A stretch of 64,000 nucleotides of DNA, from NCBI GenBank assembly GCA_964058845.1, contig CAXKVR010000345.1:1-64000 (forward strand), written 5' to 3'. The stretch is from Carex sylvatica (taxonomy: Eukaryota; Streptophyta; Magnoliopsida; Poales; Cyperaceae). Within the stretch, counting starts at the first letter, position 1. Each line of letters begins with the position of its first letter. Position numbers and translations under genes: made by a program. Below, piece by piece: positions 1 through 13,175 of this stretch. The notes under the pieces are model-generated. The model was not told where the DNA came from, ran no database searches, and saw only the letters and a list, made by a program, of their open reading frames with translations.

Positions 1-1560
1 AACATGACAGTTGTTGAAATCGATGCTGTCTACTGTAAACCGTTCACGACAAATGCGATATTATTGACCCCTGGCCAAACCACAAGTGTGCTGCTCGTAG
101 CTAACCAAGTAAGCGGTCGGTATTTCATGGCCACCCAAGCCTACAATGACGCCCCCATACCAGTCGACAACAAAACCGCAACCGCCATTTTACAGTACAA
201 AGGCGTACCGGTGACTGTACTACCAATCATGCCTCAGTTACCTGCACCAAGCAATACAAGCTTCGCCATGGATTTCAATGCGAAGCTCAAGAGCTTGAAC
301 TCTCCACAGTACCCGGCAAATGTGCCGCTCAATGTGGACCGGAACCTTTTTTACACTATTGGAATGGGTGTAAATGCGTGCCCGACTTGTGTAAATGGGA
401 CCCAGTTAGCCGCATCGCTTAACAACATTACATTTGAAATGCCGCAAGTCGGATTACTACAAGCGCATTACTTTGGAACTAAAGGGGTGTTTACACTTGA
501 TTTCCCAGACAACCCCCCCGTCACGTTCAACTACACAGGAGTGCCGCTTACGGCGAACCTCGGCACTTCGCTTGGGACACGGCTTAGCAAGATTAAGTTC
601 AATTCAACTGTCGAATTGGTGTTACAAGATACAAACCTCCTCTCAGTTGAGTCTCACCCGTTTCATTTGCATGGGTACAACTTTTTTGTTATGGCGAGAG
701 GGATTGGGAATTTCGACCCGGCGAAGGACCCCGCAAAGTATAACTTAGTTGATCCACCTGAGAGAAACACCGTTGGAGTCCCGGCAGGAGGTTGGGCTAC
801 AATTCGGTTTCAGGCAAATAATCCAGGTAAAGTACCACAAGATACTAAAATTTTAAGCAGTGAGGCTATGGTACTATGCATAGCGCGTAATGATTTGTAC
901 TATGGATCACTCTCTCCATTTTCAAAGTCCAAACAATAAATCTGAATTGTTCAACATAATCCTCATATAAAAATGTGTATGTAGATCAAATTTTATATTT
1001 TTTAGAATTTGTATACTATTTTTTTAGATGGGTAGAATTTTACTTGATCTAAATATTCTAGACCAAGACCATTCAAAAGTAATGATTTTCTACCTATCTA
1101 AAAGAAGTAAAAGAATTTTAAAAAATATAAAATTTAGTCTGCAAGTATAATTGGATATGAAAATCACATTGAACAGTTTAGATTGACTATTTGAACTTTG
1201 AAAATGAAAATATTAATCGTTAGCACGGACCAACTTGCGCTATGCATGGCATCATAGCCTCACTCAAGTTAAGAACTCAAAAAAAGGTTTGTAGTAATTT
1301 TATTTCAAAATATAGATGTGGTGAATACATATAGGAACTATATGAACTGAAAAAAGAAGATAAAAATAAATTCATATCTTGTTCTGGTAATAGATTAACT
1401 GACGATGCTGTATATGATCACTGATTTAGGTGTTTGGTTCATGCATTGTCATTTGGAGCTCCATACAACATGGGGTTTGAAAATGGCGTTCTTAGTGGAG
1501 GATGGCCCCAGCTCCGACGAATCGATCTTACCACCTCCGAATGATCTACCAGCTTGTTGA
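1..1560 (+). CDS. Laccase (multicopper oxidase), 3' part; gene runs off the left edge
   Basis: Laccases are secreted blue-copper oxidases (p-diphenol:O2 oxidoreductases) that oxidise monolignols in the cell wall for lignin polymerisation. Two exons are visible: the frame is open from base 1 to 826, then a GT-AG intron 827-1429, then 1430-1560 ending in TGA. The phase-1 junction restores [11 protein letters not shown]. Copper motifs are present: HPFHLHG at about 654-675 in the first exon and [14 protein letters not shown] in the last exon, holding the T1 Cys, T3 His ligands and a Met at the axial position. The C-terminus ending PPPNDLPAC is typical of plant laccases, as is a short last exon (131 bp). 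The N-terminal cupredoxin domains lie outside the window. Reading on past 826 into the intron gives a false C-terminus ending at 939. The subclade is not assigned. Family identity is secure; the partial state is due to the window edge. Confidence 0.95.
861..1262. mobile_element. MITE with family-A foldback core, inside the laccase last intron
   Basis: The terminal inverted repeats begin TGAGGCTATG and continue to a shared TGCATAGCGC. Between them is the recurrent palindromic core of this window (AAATTTTATATTTTTTAG and its complement around a loop near 1060). No clear target duplication was found. It occupies about two thirds of the laccase intron 827-1429. Non-coding. Confidence 0.75.
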
Positions 1561-3894
1561 TTGTTGATTAATTTGCTTGTTACATCTCCCTTTTTTTCAT
1601 TTATTGCATTTCCTGCCAAAATGGCAAGGATTGTATATATTCATGAGGTTTAATTGAATTTCGGCTCCACAAATAAGGGCCTTTGTTTCAATATTAGGTC
1701 CAATTTCGGCCCATAATTATATCAGAAAAATTATATGCAGTATTCAAACTTTCAAAACAAGGCTGCTTGTCAATCGTGACAGATTAATTCCAATTTGAAT
1801 AAAATTGTATGAACAAGAAATCGTGGGAGCATGCACCGCATAATGCGTAGAGTACAAACTTTAGGCACTGTTATGGATCAAAAGAAACTTGAACAAAGTT
1901 CTGAACCTTCCTTTATGTATATATCAATGCTTTACAATCTAATAATCTATTGCTTTATCTGTTGGCATCGTATTCCAAACAAGCTAGTATGATTTGACCC
2001 CACGGCTAGTAACCCCTTTTCTTACAAGTACAAATTTTGGTGGTAACTTTTTGTGAATGGAAATACGCCTCCTAAGTTCAAATTATTTTATTTTTTAAAA
2101 CCAACTTTTTAGCTAACAAATTGATTGTTTTTCTTCCTCCAAAAATAGCAAGGACTGAACCAAAATTTCGGTCCAAACATGCGTTGATCAATACTTTAGT
2201 TCAGTCTCTCCCCTTTCACACCACCACACCGCCGACTACATAAGATTTCATAAACTAGGTGGACCAAAACTTTTTTGTGCTCCAAAACGTATATTGATGT
2301 GAAAGAGGGGAGATGGAACCAATGGTTCGATCACTCCATACTTGAACCAAAACTTTAATTCAACCCTTGCTATTTTTGAAGGAAAAACAATCAATTTGTT
2401 TACTGATAAATCATTTATCATTTACTGAAAATAAGAAAAAAATTCCTAAGTTTACATTTTCATCATGCTTCAATTTGAAAGAAAGTAAAAACTGATTTAC
2501 AATTTTTAAGGATCGATATAGAAGTTAACGAACAGTTTCAATGTATGTATTTTATTGTTTATGTGCGATTAAACAGAGGTAAAATTAGAAAATTTAGTTA
2601 GAGATATTGAATTTTAAAATGCATAATTATTAATTTTTGGTTAGTGAGATTTGAATCAAAATTCACACAATTACAAAATAGAGACCTAACCACTAACTTA
2701 CAAGCATATATCTAATATTTTATAAGGGACTGAACTATATAAAAAATTTAAAGATTAAAAATTAAATTAAATTTCAATATACATACATGATTAAAAAATT
2801 CAAATTATCAGAATGATTTAGTACTTCTGAACTAAGTATAGATCCGCATTTGCAAGTAAATGATATAATTTCAATTTTGTAAGATGGAGACGAGCCTTAA
2901 ATATTTAATTGTCGAAAGACATAGGTAAGTTAATTAATTAAGTAAATTATGTCCGACATAATAATTAGAAAAGCCTTCTAAAGTTGGTTGCTCAATAAAG
3001 ATAAAGATTGGATTATATATTCACCAGATTCCCCGCCTATTAATTTAATGAATATACAAACACCTCCATGATTTTAGCCAATCAAATAATATTAAAAGAA
3101 TGTAGATAGAATTATTTTATTGTTATATATAACATGGAAGTACCCACAAGAATGAAACGAAATTTTTTAATCTATCATATTTTTTTAAAATGAATGATAA
3201 CAATATTTTTATTTTAAATTTTTGTAATTTTATATTTATTTCTGAATGAATATATTCACAGGTGTACTTAATTTTTGCTGAAGTATTGATGACATCTGTT
3301 TCAATGCATGTGCTAACAACTTTATTGAGTACTTGTTCTCATAAGTCTTTCGTTAACGCATATATTAAGACAGCTATCATTCGTCGCTTAAAAATATTAA
3401 TTTTTTAAGAGGTCATAAATTATGTGTTACACTTAAATAAAATATTTTTTTAAAGATGATAAATTATGAAAACTTGCGTTTAAATATATAGTAGCATGCA
3501 TTTAGAATAATGGACTTAGAATTGTTAAATATTTAAAATAAAAATAGTGATGTTATTCATTTAAACAACCGGATAGAAAATAAAAGGTAAATTTGAACGA
3601 AATGACTCTCCATGCAATGCAATGTCGGGCAATAATTAATGGGCCCCACACGTATGTTGTTTCTGTTGTTGTTTATTACCAGATTGGTACTCGAATTGAA
3701 CAATTATTTATTTAGGTGGTGGCCAGGTGGGGCACAACTGCTTGAGTTGGCTAGAGTTGTGCTCTCGGATAGGGACCGGTACGAACGGCCCGGGTAGAAT
3801 ATTTGCAATCCATTAGATTTGACTGTTATAGAAAAGACTTGGAGATTATATAATTCAAGAGTTCATATTGTAATATCAATATTTACATGGGATG
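1561..3894. other. Intergenic, 3' of laccase
   Basis: AT-rich DNA with no credible reading frame. At about 2130-2400 there is a loose inverted arrangement: a segment about loosely tiled CCAAAAATAGCAAGGACTGA returns in reverse complement near 2360, suggesting an old foldback element. Otherwise I see nothing. Confidence 0.4.
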
Positions 3895-4229
3895 GTTAAA
3901 ATGGCTCATGCCTCATGGTGCTCAAATTTTTCTCTGTTCGTTTTCAAAATTTAAATAGTCTATCCGAGTTGCTTGATATAAATTTTATATTAAAATATTT
4001 AGAGATTATATTTTATATTTGTTTAGATAAGTAGAAAAAGAAATTCTGGATGATTTTGTATCTTTCTGAAAAATAGCAATAAATTTTCTAAAATTATAAA
4101 AGTTGGTCTCTAAATACATTTTAATATAGAGATCATATTGAACGGTTTGAATCAAATGTGTAGACCTTGAAAACAGAAATAAAAAATATTAAATATGATG
4201 AGACATGAAAAACATGAGATATTTTAACA
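3895..4229. mobile_element. MITE, family-A core (diverged copy)
   Basis: The ends are imperfect inverted repeats starting GTTAAAAT followed by a CTCATG-rich stretch. The centre is the family-A core, with TATATTTTATATTTG on one side and ATTATAAAAGTTGGTCTC on the other. The right core arm reads ATATAGAGATCATATTGAAC, as in the other copies. No target duplication is recognisable. Non-coding. Confidence 0.55.
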
Positions 4230-4644
4230 CACCTCATATTTACAAGAGATAATTTTGAATGCATGCTAATATCATTTATTTAAAACAAGTTGTTATTTTC
4301 ATAATATGATCTCAAATACCTTTATTTTTTTTTATCGGATAGGATAGTATTAAATCAACACTATTTTATTAAAACAACGAATTATATTACTATTTCAAAA
4401 GGAATATGATCCAAGCATTATACTATTCCGAATAGTACAAAACTAATACTCATTAAAGAAAGTTGCTTCATGATGAATGAAATGAATACCACATGCAACT
4501 TGCAAAATAAATAAAAAATCCTTGCTCGTTCTTTCTTCTAAAGTTTAAAAATGGACACGGAGGAAGAGATGGACCCAATTGAAAAAAATAAAGATTTATA
4601 CTTAACTAATAAGAAGTTGGCATGTAAGCTACTTTATTAATACA

Positions 4645-5052
4645 GAGGAGGGTTCAAATGTCTTTATTTTGTGTGCCTTTATTTTTAAAAACTTATATAA
4701 CTCAAAATTTAAATTATAAATATCAAAATAAAATGGTTAGATGTGATCTATGTTATTTTCTCAATATGCTCAAATAATATTATCACATTTCAATTTTGTT
4801 TTCATGTGAATTAATAAGTTGAAAAATCAAGGTCTAAAAATTATCCACATTAGTATATTTTTTACAATCTCTCGATGACAATCAAAACAAAGTTGAAATG
4901 TCGTAATACTTTACATGTGTATAGATAAAATGATATAGATCATATCCAATGGTTTCATTTTGACTTTCAAGTTTCAAATTTTTAGTTATTAAAGTTTTTA
5001 AAAATAGAAGTACGATGGAGACATAAAAAATGAAGGCATTTGAACCCTCCTC
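4645..5052. mobile_element. MITE, family B (GAGGAGGG ends, 9-bp TSD)
   Basis: The element starts GAGGAGGGTTCAAATG and ends with its inverse before ATTAATATA. Flanks are ATTAATACA (4636-4644) and ATTAATATA (5053-5061), 8 of 9 identical, as expected for a Mutator-type target duplication. The core differs from family A and is shared with 42752-43179 and 54689-55061. No coding capacity. Confidence 0.8.
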
Positions 5053-5390
5053 ATTAATATATAGTTTAGCAGCCACTGCTAAGTTTCCTTAACAAAAAAA
5101 AAAAAACAAAAAAGCTAATAAGAAGCTAGAGAAACACAGGAAAGCAAAAGGTAGCATATGCTATTCAATTTTCGGATCAGGGGATTGGGGATGAATTCGG
5201 ATCACCTCTTATACCGCATATTCAATTACTAACTTCAACTCGTTCTTGTAACCTGACACGAATTTTAAAGCAAACTATTTTGATCCGACTGAAAATAAAT
5301 ATGAACCGTAAACTTAATCATGAGCTCTATTTATGCGGTACCTGAGACGATACAGAGTTGCAGACTCATTGGGGATTCCGGCTCGAGATA

Positions 5391-5590
5391 GGAGTAGGTC
5401 CGATGCCCATTGGACCTACTTTTAGGTTCGATGGACTCGATCACCGTACGATCAGCATTAAGATCTATGCGCACGGAAATTGATAGAAACTCACACGGAT
5501 TTTAATACAGAGTACGCGAATCTTGATGCAATTGGATGGTCACAACACCCATCGAACCAAAGTAGGTCCAATGGGCATCGGACCTACTCC
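5391..5590. repeat. Compact inverted repeat, about 44-bp arms
   Basis: The left arm 5391-5434 begins GGAGTAGGTCCGATGCCCAT and the right arm 5547-5590 is its reverse complement with few differences. Each arm is itself partly self-complementary (AGTAGGTCC...GGACCTACT). The arms are far less AT-rich than the surroundings. It is probably a small MITE; I found no target duplication. Surrounding DNA from 5053 to 7250 shows no gene. Confidence 0.6.
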
Positions 5591-7254
5591 GACTCCCGCT
5601 CGTTGGGGCTTATGCTAATACTGTTCTTCTTTGTCATATATAGATCAACACATATATTTGAGGTGCTGTGCATGACAGCATGGCATAGTTCACGCGTTTT
5701 ATTTTTTTTGTTCACGCAGTTCTCATAAGTCACTTGTTCTTCTTTTTTTTCTTTTCGTTTTCCTTTTTTGCACATCGCAAAGACTTTAAGTTTATGTACT
5801 TAATCAACTAAATAAGAGTTAGTCCCTTATTTTTTCTTAAAATCAGAACTTTTTATGTTGGAAATATATTAAATGTTTTCTTGGGAAGGAGAATGATGAC
5901 AATTTTTTTAATGCACTGGAAAAATATATTTGTATGCATATCTTAATTTTTAGCCACAAAAAATGTCTAATCTGCATACAAATTTTATAGAACCGAATCC
6001 TTAAAGAAATTTCCTAAATAAACCAAATAATTTCTACAAAAGTTTCATATATTTTATTCTTTACAAAAAATTTAATACATTTCTACTAAAAATAAAATTC
6101 TGCTCTTTTTCTCTCTGCGTCCAAATCCTAATTTAAAAAAAAATTAACAATATTTTTCTTTTAACAAAGTTCGACAACATCATACTTATTTCTTGAACTC
6201 ATGCATTAACAAGTCATTATGAACTCATGCGTTCAAACAATTAAAAGCACTAAAAAGTTTTTCAAGTACTGAAATAACTGACTGAACGCCACGTATTTGT
6301 TTATAATGAGTTGTGAACACATGCATTTCACGATTCAACATGCATTCAGATTGGTTTATTAATAATGAGTTGGATTTAAAAAAAAAAAATGTTACTAAAT
6401 ATGTTAAAATTGGAGGCATGATAAAATCAAGTCACTTGAACCTCTTTTAAGTTTGTCGAAGTATTTAATTTATTCAACTATCATATATAAAAAAATCATA
6501 TAATATGTTTTTTTTTTAATTGTGTTACTGTATAGATATTATAGATGTTATAATAAATATTAAAAATAATAAATTATAAATTTTGCAATATAAAGATAAC
6601 TGAATACGGATTTAGGAAGAAATAATTAAAAAATAATATATATAACTCGTGCGTAGTTTGAATTTAAAATAGGCTAAATTGAATGAAATTGAAGTTTAAC
6701 AGTTACGTGGAGAAAAATTATAAGTTTTTGAGTTACTGCAACAGGGCAAATTAAAGCGACCCCAGCGGTGGAATTAACGAAGAAATTGTACTTTCTTTGG
6801 TGGAAGCGGTACTTGTTTGTTTCTGCCTCCATTATTAGCCACCTCGGTAGATCTGGTTAGTAAAATGTTAAATGATTAATACAATATCAGTGTAATTTCA
6901 GTTTGTATAATATCAATTTTAAAATTTATATAATTAACTACAAATAGTGAATTCAAATCATTCAAATTGATTTACTCATAATTTATAATTTTTCGTATTT
7001 ATTTAGTATCCAGTCAAGCAGTTATATGTGAGTGTTTTTAAGTTTTTTTTAATATTTTTAATGCTTGACTTGGTACTAAAATAATCTAAAAAAATAAAAA
7101 AAAATCTATATAAACACATCACGTATAAAATCATTTGCATGTAAATCCTAAACGTATCACTAATTATTACGTTGGTCAATAAGGAAAATGATACCATGAT
7201 ATAGTAGGATTTTTTACTTCTATTTTCTCAAATAATGGAAAACAATTTATGTAA

Positions 7255-7620
7255 CACCTGAGTTAACTCAAATTTTAAGTTTAGATCGGACGTACGATAT
7301 GCTTTAGCACAAATGTTAAAGGAATTGTGTACATTATATTTCGAATCAGATTGATTTGGATTCTGATTGGACAGTCCAGATCTAAACTCAAAATTTGAGT
7401 TACTTTAGAGGATCCGAACTCCAAATTAATGGGAATTTGTATCCTACGAGTTAGACCCAAATTTTGAGTTATGATCAAGACCGTATGATTTAAGATTGCA
7501 CAAATATTAAAGGTCCCGGGCTATAGCCGTTGACCGTATTAGCCTGGAATTTTAATCAGACATTCTAGAGATTAATTCAAACGGTGCATTAATGCAGAGG
7601 ATGCGGATTCAATTAATGGC
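7255..7620. mobile_element. Foldback MITE remnant, family E
   Basis: A left segment (TGAGTTAACTCAAATTTTAA) and a right segment near 7380-7410 (AATTTGAGTTACTTTAG) are inverted copies. The right part continues GAGGATCCGAACTCC and later GAGGATGCGGATTC. The same TTACTTTAG..GGATCC and GGATGCGGAT pieces occur at 51404-51640 and, in reverse, near 22605. Non-coding. Confidence 0.5.
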
Positions 7621-9943
7621 AGGTTTTTACGAGTGCTTGATATTTTCTTATACATTTCTTGCGTCTCTCGTCTGTTTTGGTTAACTCATGATTAATTGAA
7701 ATGAAGACTTCAAGTGTTGTAAGGTTTGTAATATTTCCCAAGTTTTTAGCCAGCTATTACCGTGTATGTGTTTTTTTATTTTACAGGGGTATGCATGTTA
7801 TTTTTCTTTTTACAGGGCAAAAATGTTTTTCTCCTTCAACGATTGCTACCTTTGAGGAATCATTCAAATCAGAATATTCACCTCCATTCCGGACAAAACC
7901 ATCCAAGGGAAAAAAGTTTCCTTTTTCATGATGAATCTGTTCTTATCGAAAGAACAAAAACAAAATAGTGCAAAGAGAGTTTGGTCTAACATCTCCATCA
8001 AGAAAATTTTCCCTACATAAATCCAAATAATTTGGTGTCCGTACAATAAGATTTGGAAACGAACCAAGCATGAACTCAATGAACAGAAAAAAAAAATTAG
8101 AATGAAATTATGTACTTGGAGATAAATCCCTCTAAAGAATGACCTGCCAACCTCAAACTAAAAAAATATATTACAATATTATTCACACGTGTATATTTTT
8201 TTTATCATAACTAATTCCACAACTTGGATCATAAAGCATGTCATGACTTAAATTTTACTACCAATTGTAATTGTGTCATGTATTTTTTTAAACTCAGAAA
8301 AGAAAAATAATGCAAAATAAAATTAATCTAAGCCTAGGCTTCAATATCTAACATGAAAAAAAAACATTAATCTTCAGACTTATTACTATATTTCTTTATT
8401 TTTTAATCTCTCACATCTCATTAGAGACGAAGTTAGATTTTCAAGTTATGGGTCAATTATATAAAACTTTCATAAAAAGTATGAAGATTACTTTTATAAT
8501 ATACATAATATTTTACTTAAATTATATAGCAAAATCATGTCTAATTATAAAAAATTTGAAAATGTTATGGAGTAACTATCGTCTAAAATAATGTAATCGA
8601 AGAGTTTAGAAACGGACTGTTGGATTTGAATTATATAATTAAAATTCGAATCTATATAGAAATTTAAGAAGTGGTTTTAAGATTCATGCCAATGTAAAAT
8701 GAATAAATCGGATTCGAACTTCAACGAGGTGGATAGCATGATATATTAAAAAGAGACTTCCGATACCATAATTTTATTATTATCATAAAGTATCACAGCT
8801 TTTTTATATTTATATTTAAAATTTTGAAATCTAAATTCTTATTCAAACTTTTAATTTTATTCATTTCCACGAGATGAAATTATGTGAGATTTATAATTTT
8901 TAAAATTCGGAATAAGAAACTAAAAGAATAATGATTCAATTTAAATATGATCTAGTATATAAATTTGAAATTAAAAATTACAAAAATTTACATGGATGAT
9001 GGATGCGTCCCAAGGAGACAAGATAAATGATTTGAATTCTAATTTTGAAATATAGACCGAACGTATCATTATTTTTTTTTCTTTATTATTAAATGATTTT
9101 GTACACTCCAATATTTTTTAGATGCTATTCTCGAGAATTGAAAATGTGTCTATTCATAAAGAGACGAAAGCTTGTATCACTGCACTAAATCTGCGATTCA
9201 TGTACATGAACTTGAAGCACAAATAATGTTTAAAATTTGCAAATAATAAGGAGAAAAGAGATCCTCCCTATGTTCCAATAATTAATCTAATATTTAAATA
9301 TAGCTTATACTATTTTTTCTGCATAGAAACAGAAAAAAATAATAATCCTCCATCAAAATCTTAGATCACACTAAATAATGATTGGTACTGTTGAATAATG
9401 GAACAGTTAACATCATAGAATCTGGATTTGAAATGAGACAAATTGGTTGGTCTTCTGTGGCAAAAGTGGACAGTGAATGTTTGAGTTTGGTGATTGTGAC
9501 GCCTTTAAGTTTAATTTAATATATTGTGGTTGTGATATGGAGTTTGGCAATATATATGCTTCATGACTTGAACGATGTATAAGCTCTAACAAACGCATAT
9601 AAATGAAATGAAATGAAATGAAATCCCTTTGCTTCAAATATTTGTAATTGATTATGCAAGCAAAGTACGCTTGGAAAGATTTCAAGTCTGTGGTTCAACT
9701 TTCTTGTTATTGCCGTATTGGTTACAAATTACAATACTACATTTTGAAAATTTAAGAATACTTTTCTGAATGGAATCCAAAATCTACATTTGAAAAATTA
9801 AGAATAATTGTAATTGGAATTGGAAACGGTGTCATTGACAACATATCGAATTTGATCAAATATCATGTCGAAGCCGTCCAATCAACATTGTGCACAAATC
9901 TTAATGCTGATTGGACGACTCCAATGTAACATCATTACAATTG
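7621..9943. other. Intergenic DNA
   Basis: AT-rich, with no reading frame resembling a gene. It contains a short AAATG pentanucleotide microsatellite at 9602-9623. At about 8440-8600 there is a stretch resembling the hAT-like MITE at 20719 (ATGGGTCAATTATATAAAA), probably a decayed relative. Confidence 0.4.
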
Positions 9944-9948
9944 TGTTC

Positions 9949-10157
9949 TGTAACACCCGGTGATTTAAATATATTTTTCTGAAATTTATTTTGATATTTA
10001 TTTGTAATATTGAAAAATTACAAGGTTTAAATGTTAAGACATAAAACTTAAAAAAGAAATATATATATATATATAAAGCCAATGTGGCATTAAGGCCACG
10101 TGGCCTCCATGCATTCATCTCCTTAACACCCTTTTAATTTGTTTCCATCTTCATATG
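9949..10157 (+). repeat. Left LTR, 5' segment
   Basis: This matches 14832-15034 base for base with few changes, up to TTCATATG, where the nested element begins. It resumes at 13710 (ACTCGGTAAA). Confidence 0.9.
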
Positions 10158-11429
10158 TGTCACACCCCGCGGCCACGGATCGCGACAGTCTCCCGCCGTA
10201 AGCATACAACTCCGTGTACGCTTACAAGGCAGTTCACGTTTCAATCATCGATTCACAACATAATAATATAAAAAGTCAGTTTATAAATATATAAATCAGA
10301 TTACACAGTCTGGTCAGAGTTTAATACATCAAAAGTATCTCGTCTGGATACTAACCATAAGGCTTACCCTAAAGCTATACAACAAAATATATATGATTAT
10401 CTAGGGTCATTTAAGGGTATACTACCAAAGGCCTACTAGTCGCGTGCCTTCCTGAAATCAGTCGCACCAGAACCTGTAAAATATCCCGAAGGGTGGGGGG
10501 TGAGAATAAATTCTCAGTGCGAATTTTTCACAGTTTAGATTATTGGACTTGCAATCAAACTCCATATTCAAAAATGAAATCCATACAATAGCAATTCAAA
10601 TAGATACATATTCATAATTTAAAGGGATGCATATACTCGACAACAATTTAATCAACTGAATCACAATTAACAGAATTTCCAAGATGAAGTTCAAACAAAC
10701 AAACACACATTGGGCTTAACTCGATTTATTAGGGCTTGTAGAAACTACAGATGTTCTCTCGAGGTGGACCCTTTATCTAACCCTCGTCTGTAGGGTTACT
10801 GACACCTACATACGTTCCACCAAGTTGGACCCTTTATCTGACACCCATCTATAATCGCTTGGCTTAACTGTTTCCTAAGGTCTGGTTTCAAATCATATAA
10901 AGAAAATTCACTTTGAAATCATTCCAATTGTCGTAATAGTCAATTGACTGTCCAAACGCATTAACACGTAGGAGAATGCCACCGAGCCACAGACGTTACA
11001 CATGTCACCCACGATTTCAATTCACATATCAGTACAATCACTCACCCCTCGTCCCAATCGGTACTGAAAAAACTGAGGGTCGTTCACCTAAAGTGCTAGA
11101 AGGATCCTGGGATCAAAGTCATCTATCACAGCTCAACTTTGCAAATTCGTTGGATCCAAGTCAGCTATCACAGCTCAACTTCGTAAATCCTTCTCAATCA
11201 GCAATTCGTGGTGACTCTCAACCATAATCAGATCATAACAGATCGACACAACCAACAACCATACCAGTATGCAAATTATTCAAGTCAATTCAATTCGAGT
11301 TTAATTTGATTTGGGCTATGCAAATGACTTACGCAATTCAATGATGCAATCAATCAGATATTCAACATGACAAACGAATAAACAGTTTAATTCCTGAAAA
11401 TGAAATATCAAACAAGTCCAAAAATTCTG

Positions 11430-12130
11430 CACCTGTGTATGATGAGCGTATTACGTAATTACGAATCAAACGTCTCGATTTGCAACAAAAGGTATCGAAA
11501 TATGATCTACAATGATCAAGATACATTATTGAACGCACCAACACAAAAGTTTGGAAGTTTTATTGTGTATGAGCTTCGATCGAACACAAAATGTTTATGG
11601 CCATACGATGCTTCATTTTTCGATCAACTAGATGGATGGATAAATGGAAAAAAAAATTCATCAAATTTTCATAGAAGACAAGAAATGCAATTCTCTTTGA
11701 TTTCAACGGTCCCGATCGGTCAACGGACGACGCACTTTTATGCGCCTTCGTTAACTTAGAAAGCAAGAGTTTATGTTTCATGAAACATAAACTCTTGTGT
11801 TGTGAATTAATGAAGACGCACGGTGATCTGTCGTCCGTTGGTCAATCGGGATCGTTGAAATTGAAGAGCACTTCATTTATTGCTTTCCACCCAATTTTGA
11901 TAAAATTTTATTTTGATTAACACTTCCATCTAGTTGATCGAAAATTAAAGCATCGTATGGCCATAAACACTTCGTGCTGGATCGAAGCTCATACATAATA
12001 AAACTTTCAAACTTTTATGTTGGTTACATTCAATTTTGTATCTTGATCATTTTAGATCAGCTCTGGAATTATTTTGTTGCAGATCGACCGTTGATTTTTC
12101 GCGTGAAAACGAACGGTCTGAAAAGGTTTT
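11430..12130. repeat. Long foldback (inverted repeat) inside the nested element
   Basis: The two arms of about 300 bp meet at a perfect palindrome at 11764-11797 (CAAGAGTTTATGTTTC and its complement). Arm landmarks: ATGGCCATACGATGC on the left returns as GCATCGTATGGCCAT on the right, and TGATCAAGATACA returns as TGTATCTTGATCA. It probably inserted as a separate foldback transposon. Confidence 0.75.
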
Positions 12131-12732
12131 CTAAATTTAAAAGGACATATAATGATCAAAGTCTATAAAAATGCTATTGATAAGTATTATTTGGCCATAT
12201 AAAATGTAAAAATATTTTTTTTAACTGTTTTTACATATTGATTGCTATAAAAAATGCAGAAAAATACAAAAAAACTTATTTTTTAATTTAAAATAAATAA
12301 TACTGCAGAAAGTAAAAAAAGACTTATTTTTAATAAAAAATAAAAAATGAAAAAATTACTTAGATAAGATTACTTTCAGTCTAAATAAACTATTTTCAAT
12401 TTTTTTTTTTAATAATAGCACTCCTGTCTCAAAATTGAAAATCAGTCGTCTCCAGTAAAGAAAGGAGCTCTGAGCGAAAACGTATTCGAACGGTTGAGAT
12501 TTTCCAAAAAGTCAAGCAAAATATGAGATATCTGAGAGGATGGGAATTCGCAGAGAAAGGGAGCCAACGGGTTGCGATCACACGAATTGCTAACGTGGCT
12601 ATACAGTTTTGGACGAATCCCGCCAAAGAGAGGCTATCATTTCGTTTTACCTCCTTGTACCGACTTTTCAAGTTCGCCTTTCCTCTCTCTCTTGCATTGC
12701 TTCTTATTTCTTGCCATTTCCTTTTCACCGAG

Positions 12733-13133
12733 ATGGAGATTGGCAACTACGCCTCCAATCCGTCCCTCTCAGTCAACGCCTCCCCCCACCACGCCTAATC
12801 CCACCAAACCCTCTCCGTCTCCGCCACCCCCTTCGATGCGACCCGACCGAATCCCGCCAAAACTCCTTGCTAGAATTTGACATCGTCGTTGACGGAGGGG
12901 GTTCGGCTCCGCGATAACTTAGAGCAAGTCTCTCTCTCTCGATTTGGATTTTATGTCGACAGCTTATCTGATCGGCACTTACTCTACCTCATTTACTACT
13001 GCAACCTCTTGCTCTTGCGGCCGCGGGACCCACTGTCAGTGAGTGTGAGTTTACTGTGACCCCTTATGGACTTGGATTCTGTGACCAAGTCGTTGGCACC
13101 GGTGCCGCAGCTTCCAAGGGACAGCTTATCAAG
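12733..13133 (+). pseudogene. Captured 5' fragment of an FKBP13-like thylakoid-lumen immunophilin gene
   Basis: From about 13018 to 13133 one frame encodes AAAGPTVSECEFTVTPYG followed by LGFCDQVVGTG...SKGQLIK. This corresponds to the lumenal-targeting cleavage region and the start of the FK506-binding domain in plant FKBP13, a peptidyl-prolyl isomerase. It stops where an intron would start (AAG then GTCTCT). The upstream part, beginning near the ATG at 12733, is relatively GC-rich and resembles transit-peptide sequence, but has stops and frame changes. The rest of the FKBP domain is missing. The fragment lies wholly within the transposon insertion 10158-13704, so it is a transduplicated, non-functional piece. 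Recognition is from memory of the family; the FKBP13 assignment of the last 38 residues is the firm part. Confidence 0.7.
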
Positions 13134-13175
13134 GTCTCTCTTTTTTCATTTACACCCTCATAAATTCGTTGGACC

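Noticed and set aside
434..748. Plus-strand 104-codon frame
   Set aside because: Lies inside the laccase exon in another frame.
827..939. C-terminal extension of the laccase frame
   Set aside because: It reads into the intron and MITE; splicing to 1430 restores the conserved HCH copper motif and the normal C-terminus.
11400..11781. 119-codon plus-strand frame and its minus-strand partner
   Set aside because: They lie in the arm of the foldback at 11430-12130; mirror frames are expected from an inverted repeat.
12429..12917. Several overlapping frames on both strands
   Set aside because: They arise from the GC-richer captured FKBP13-like fragment and its leader; none is intact.
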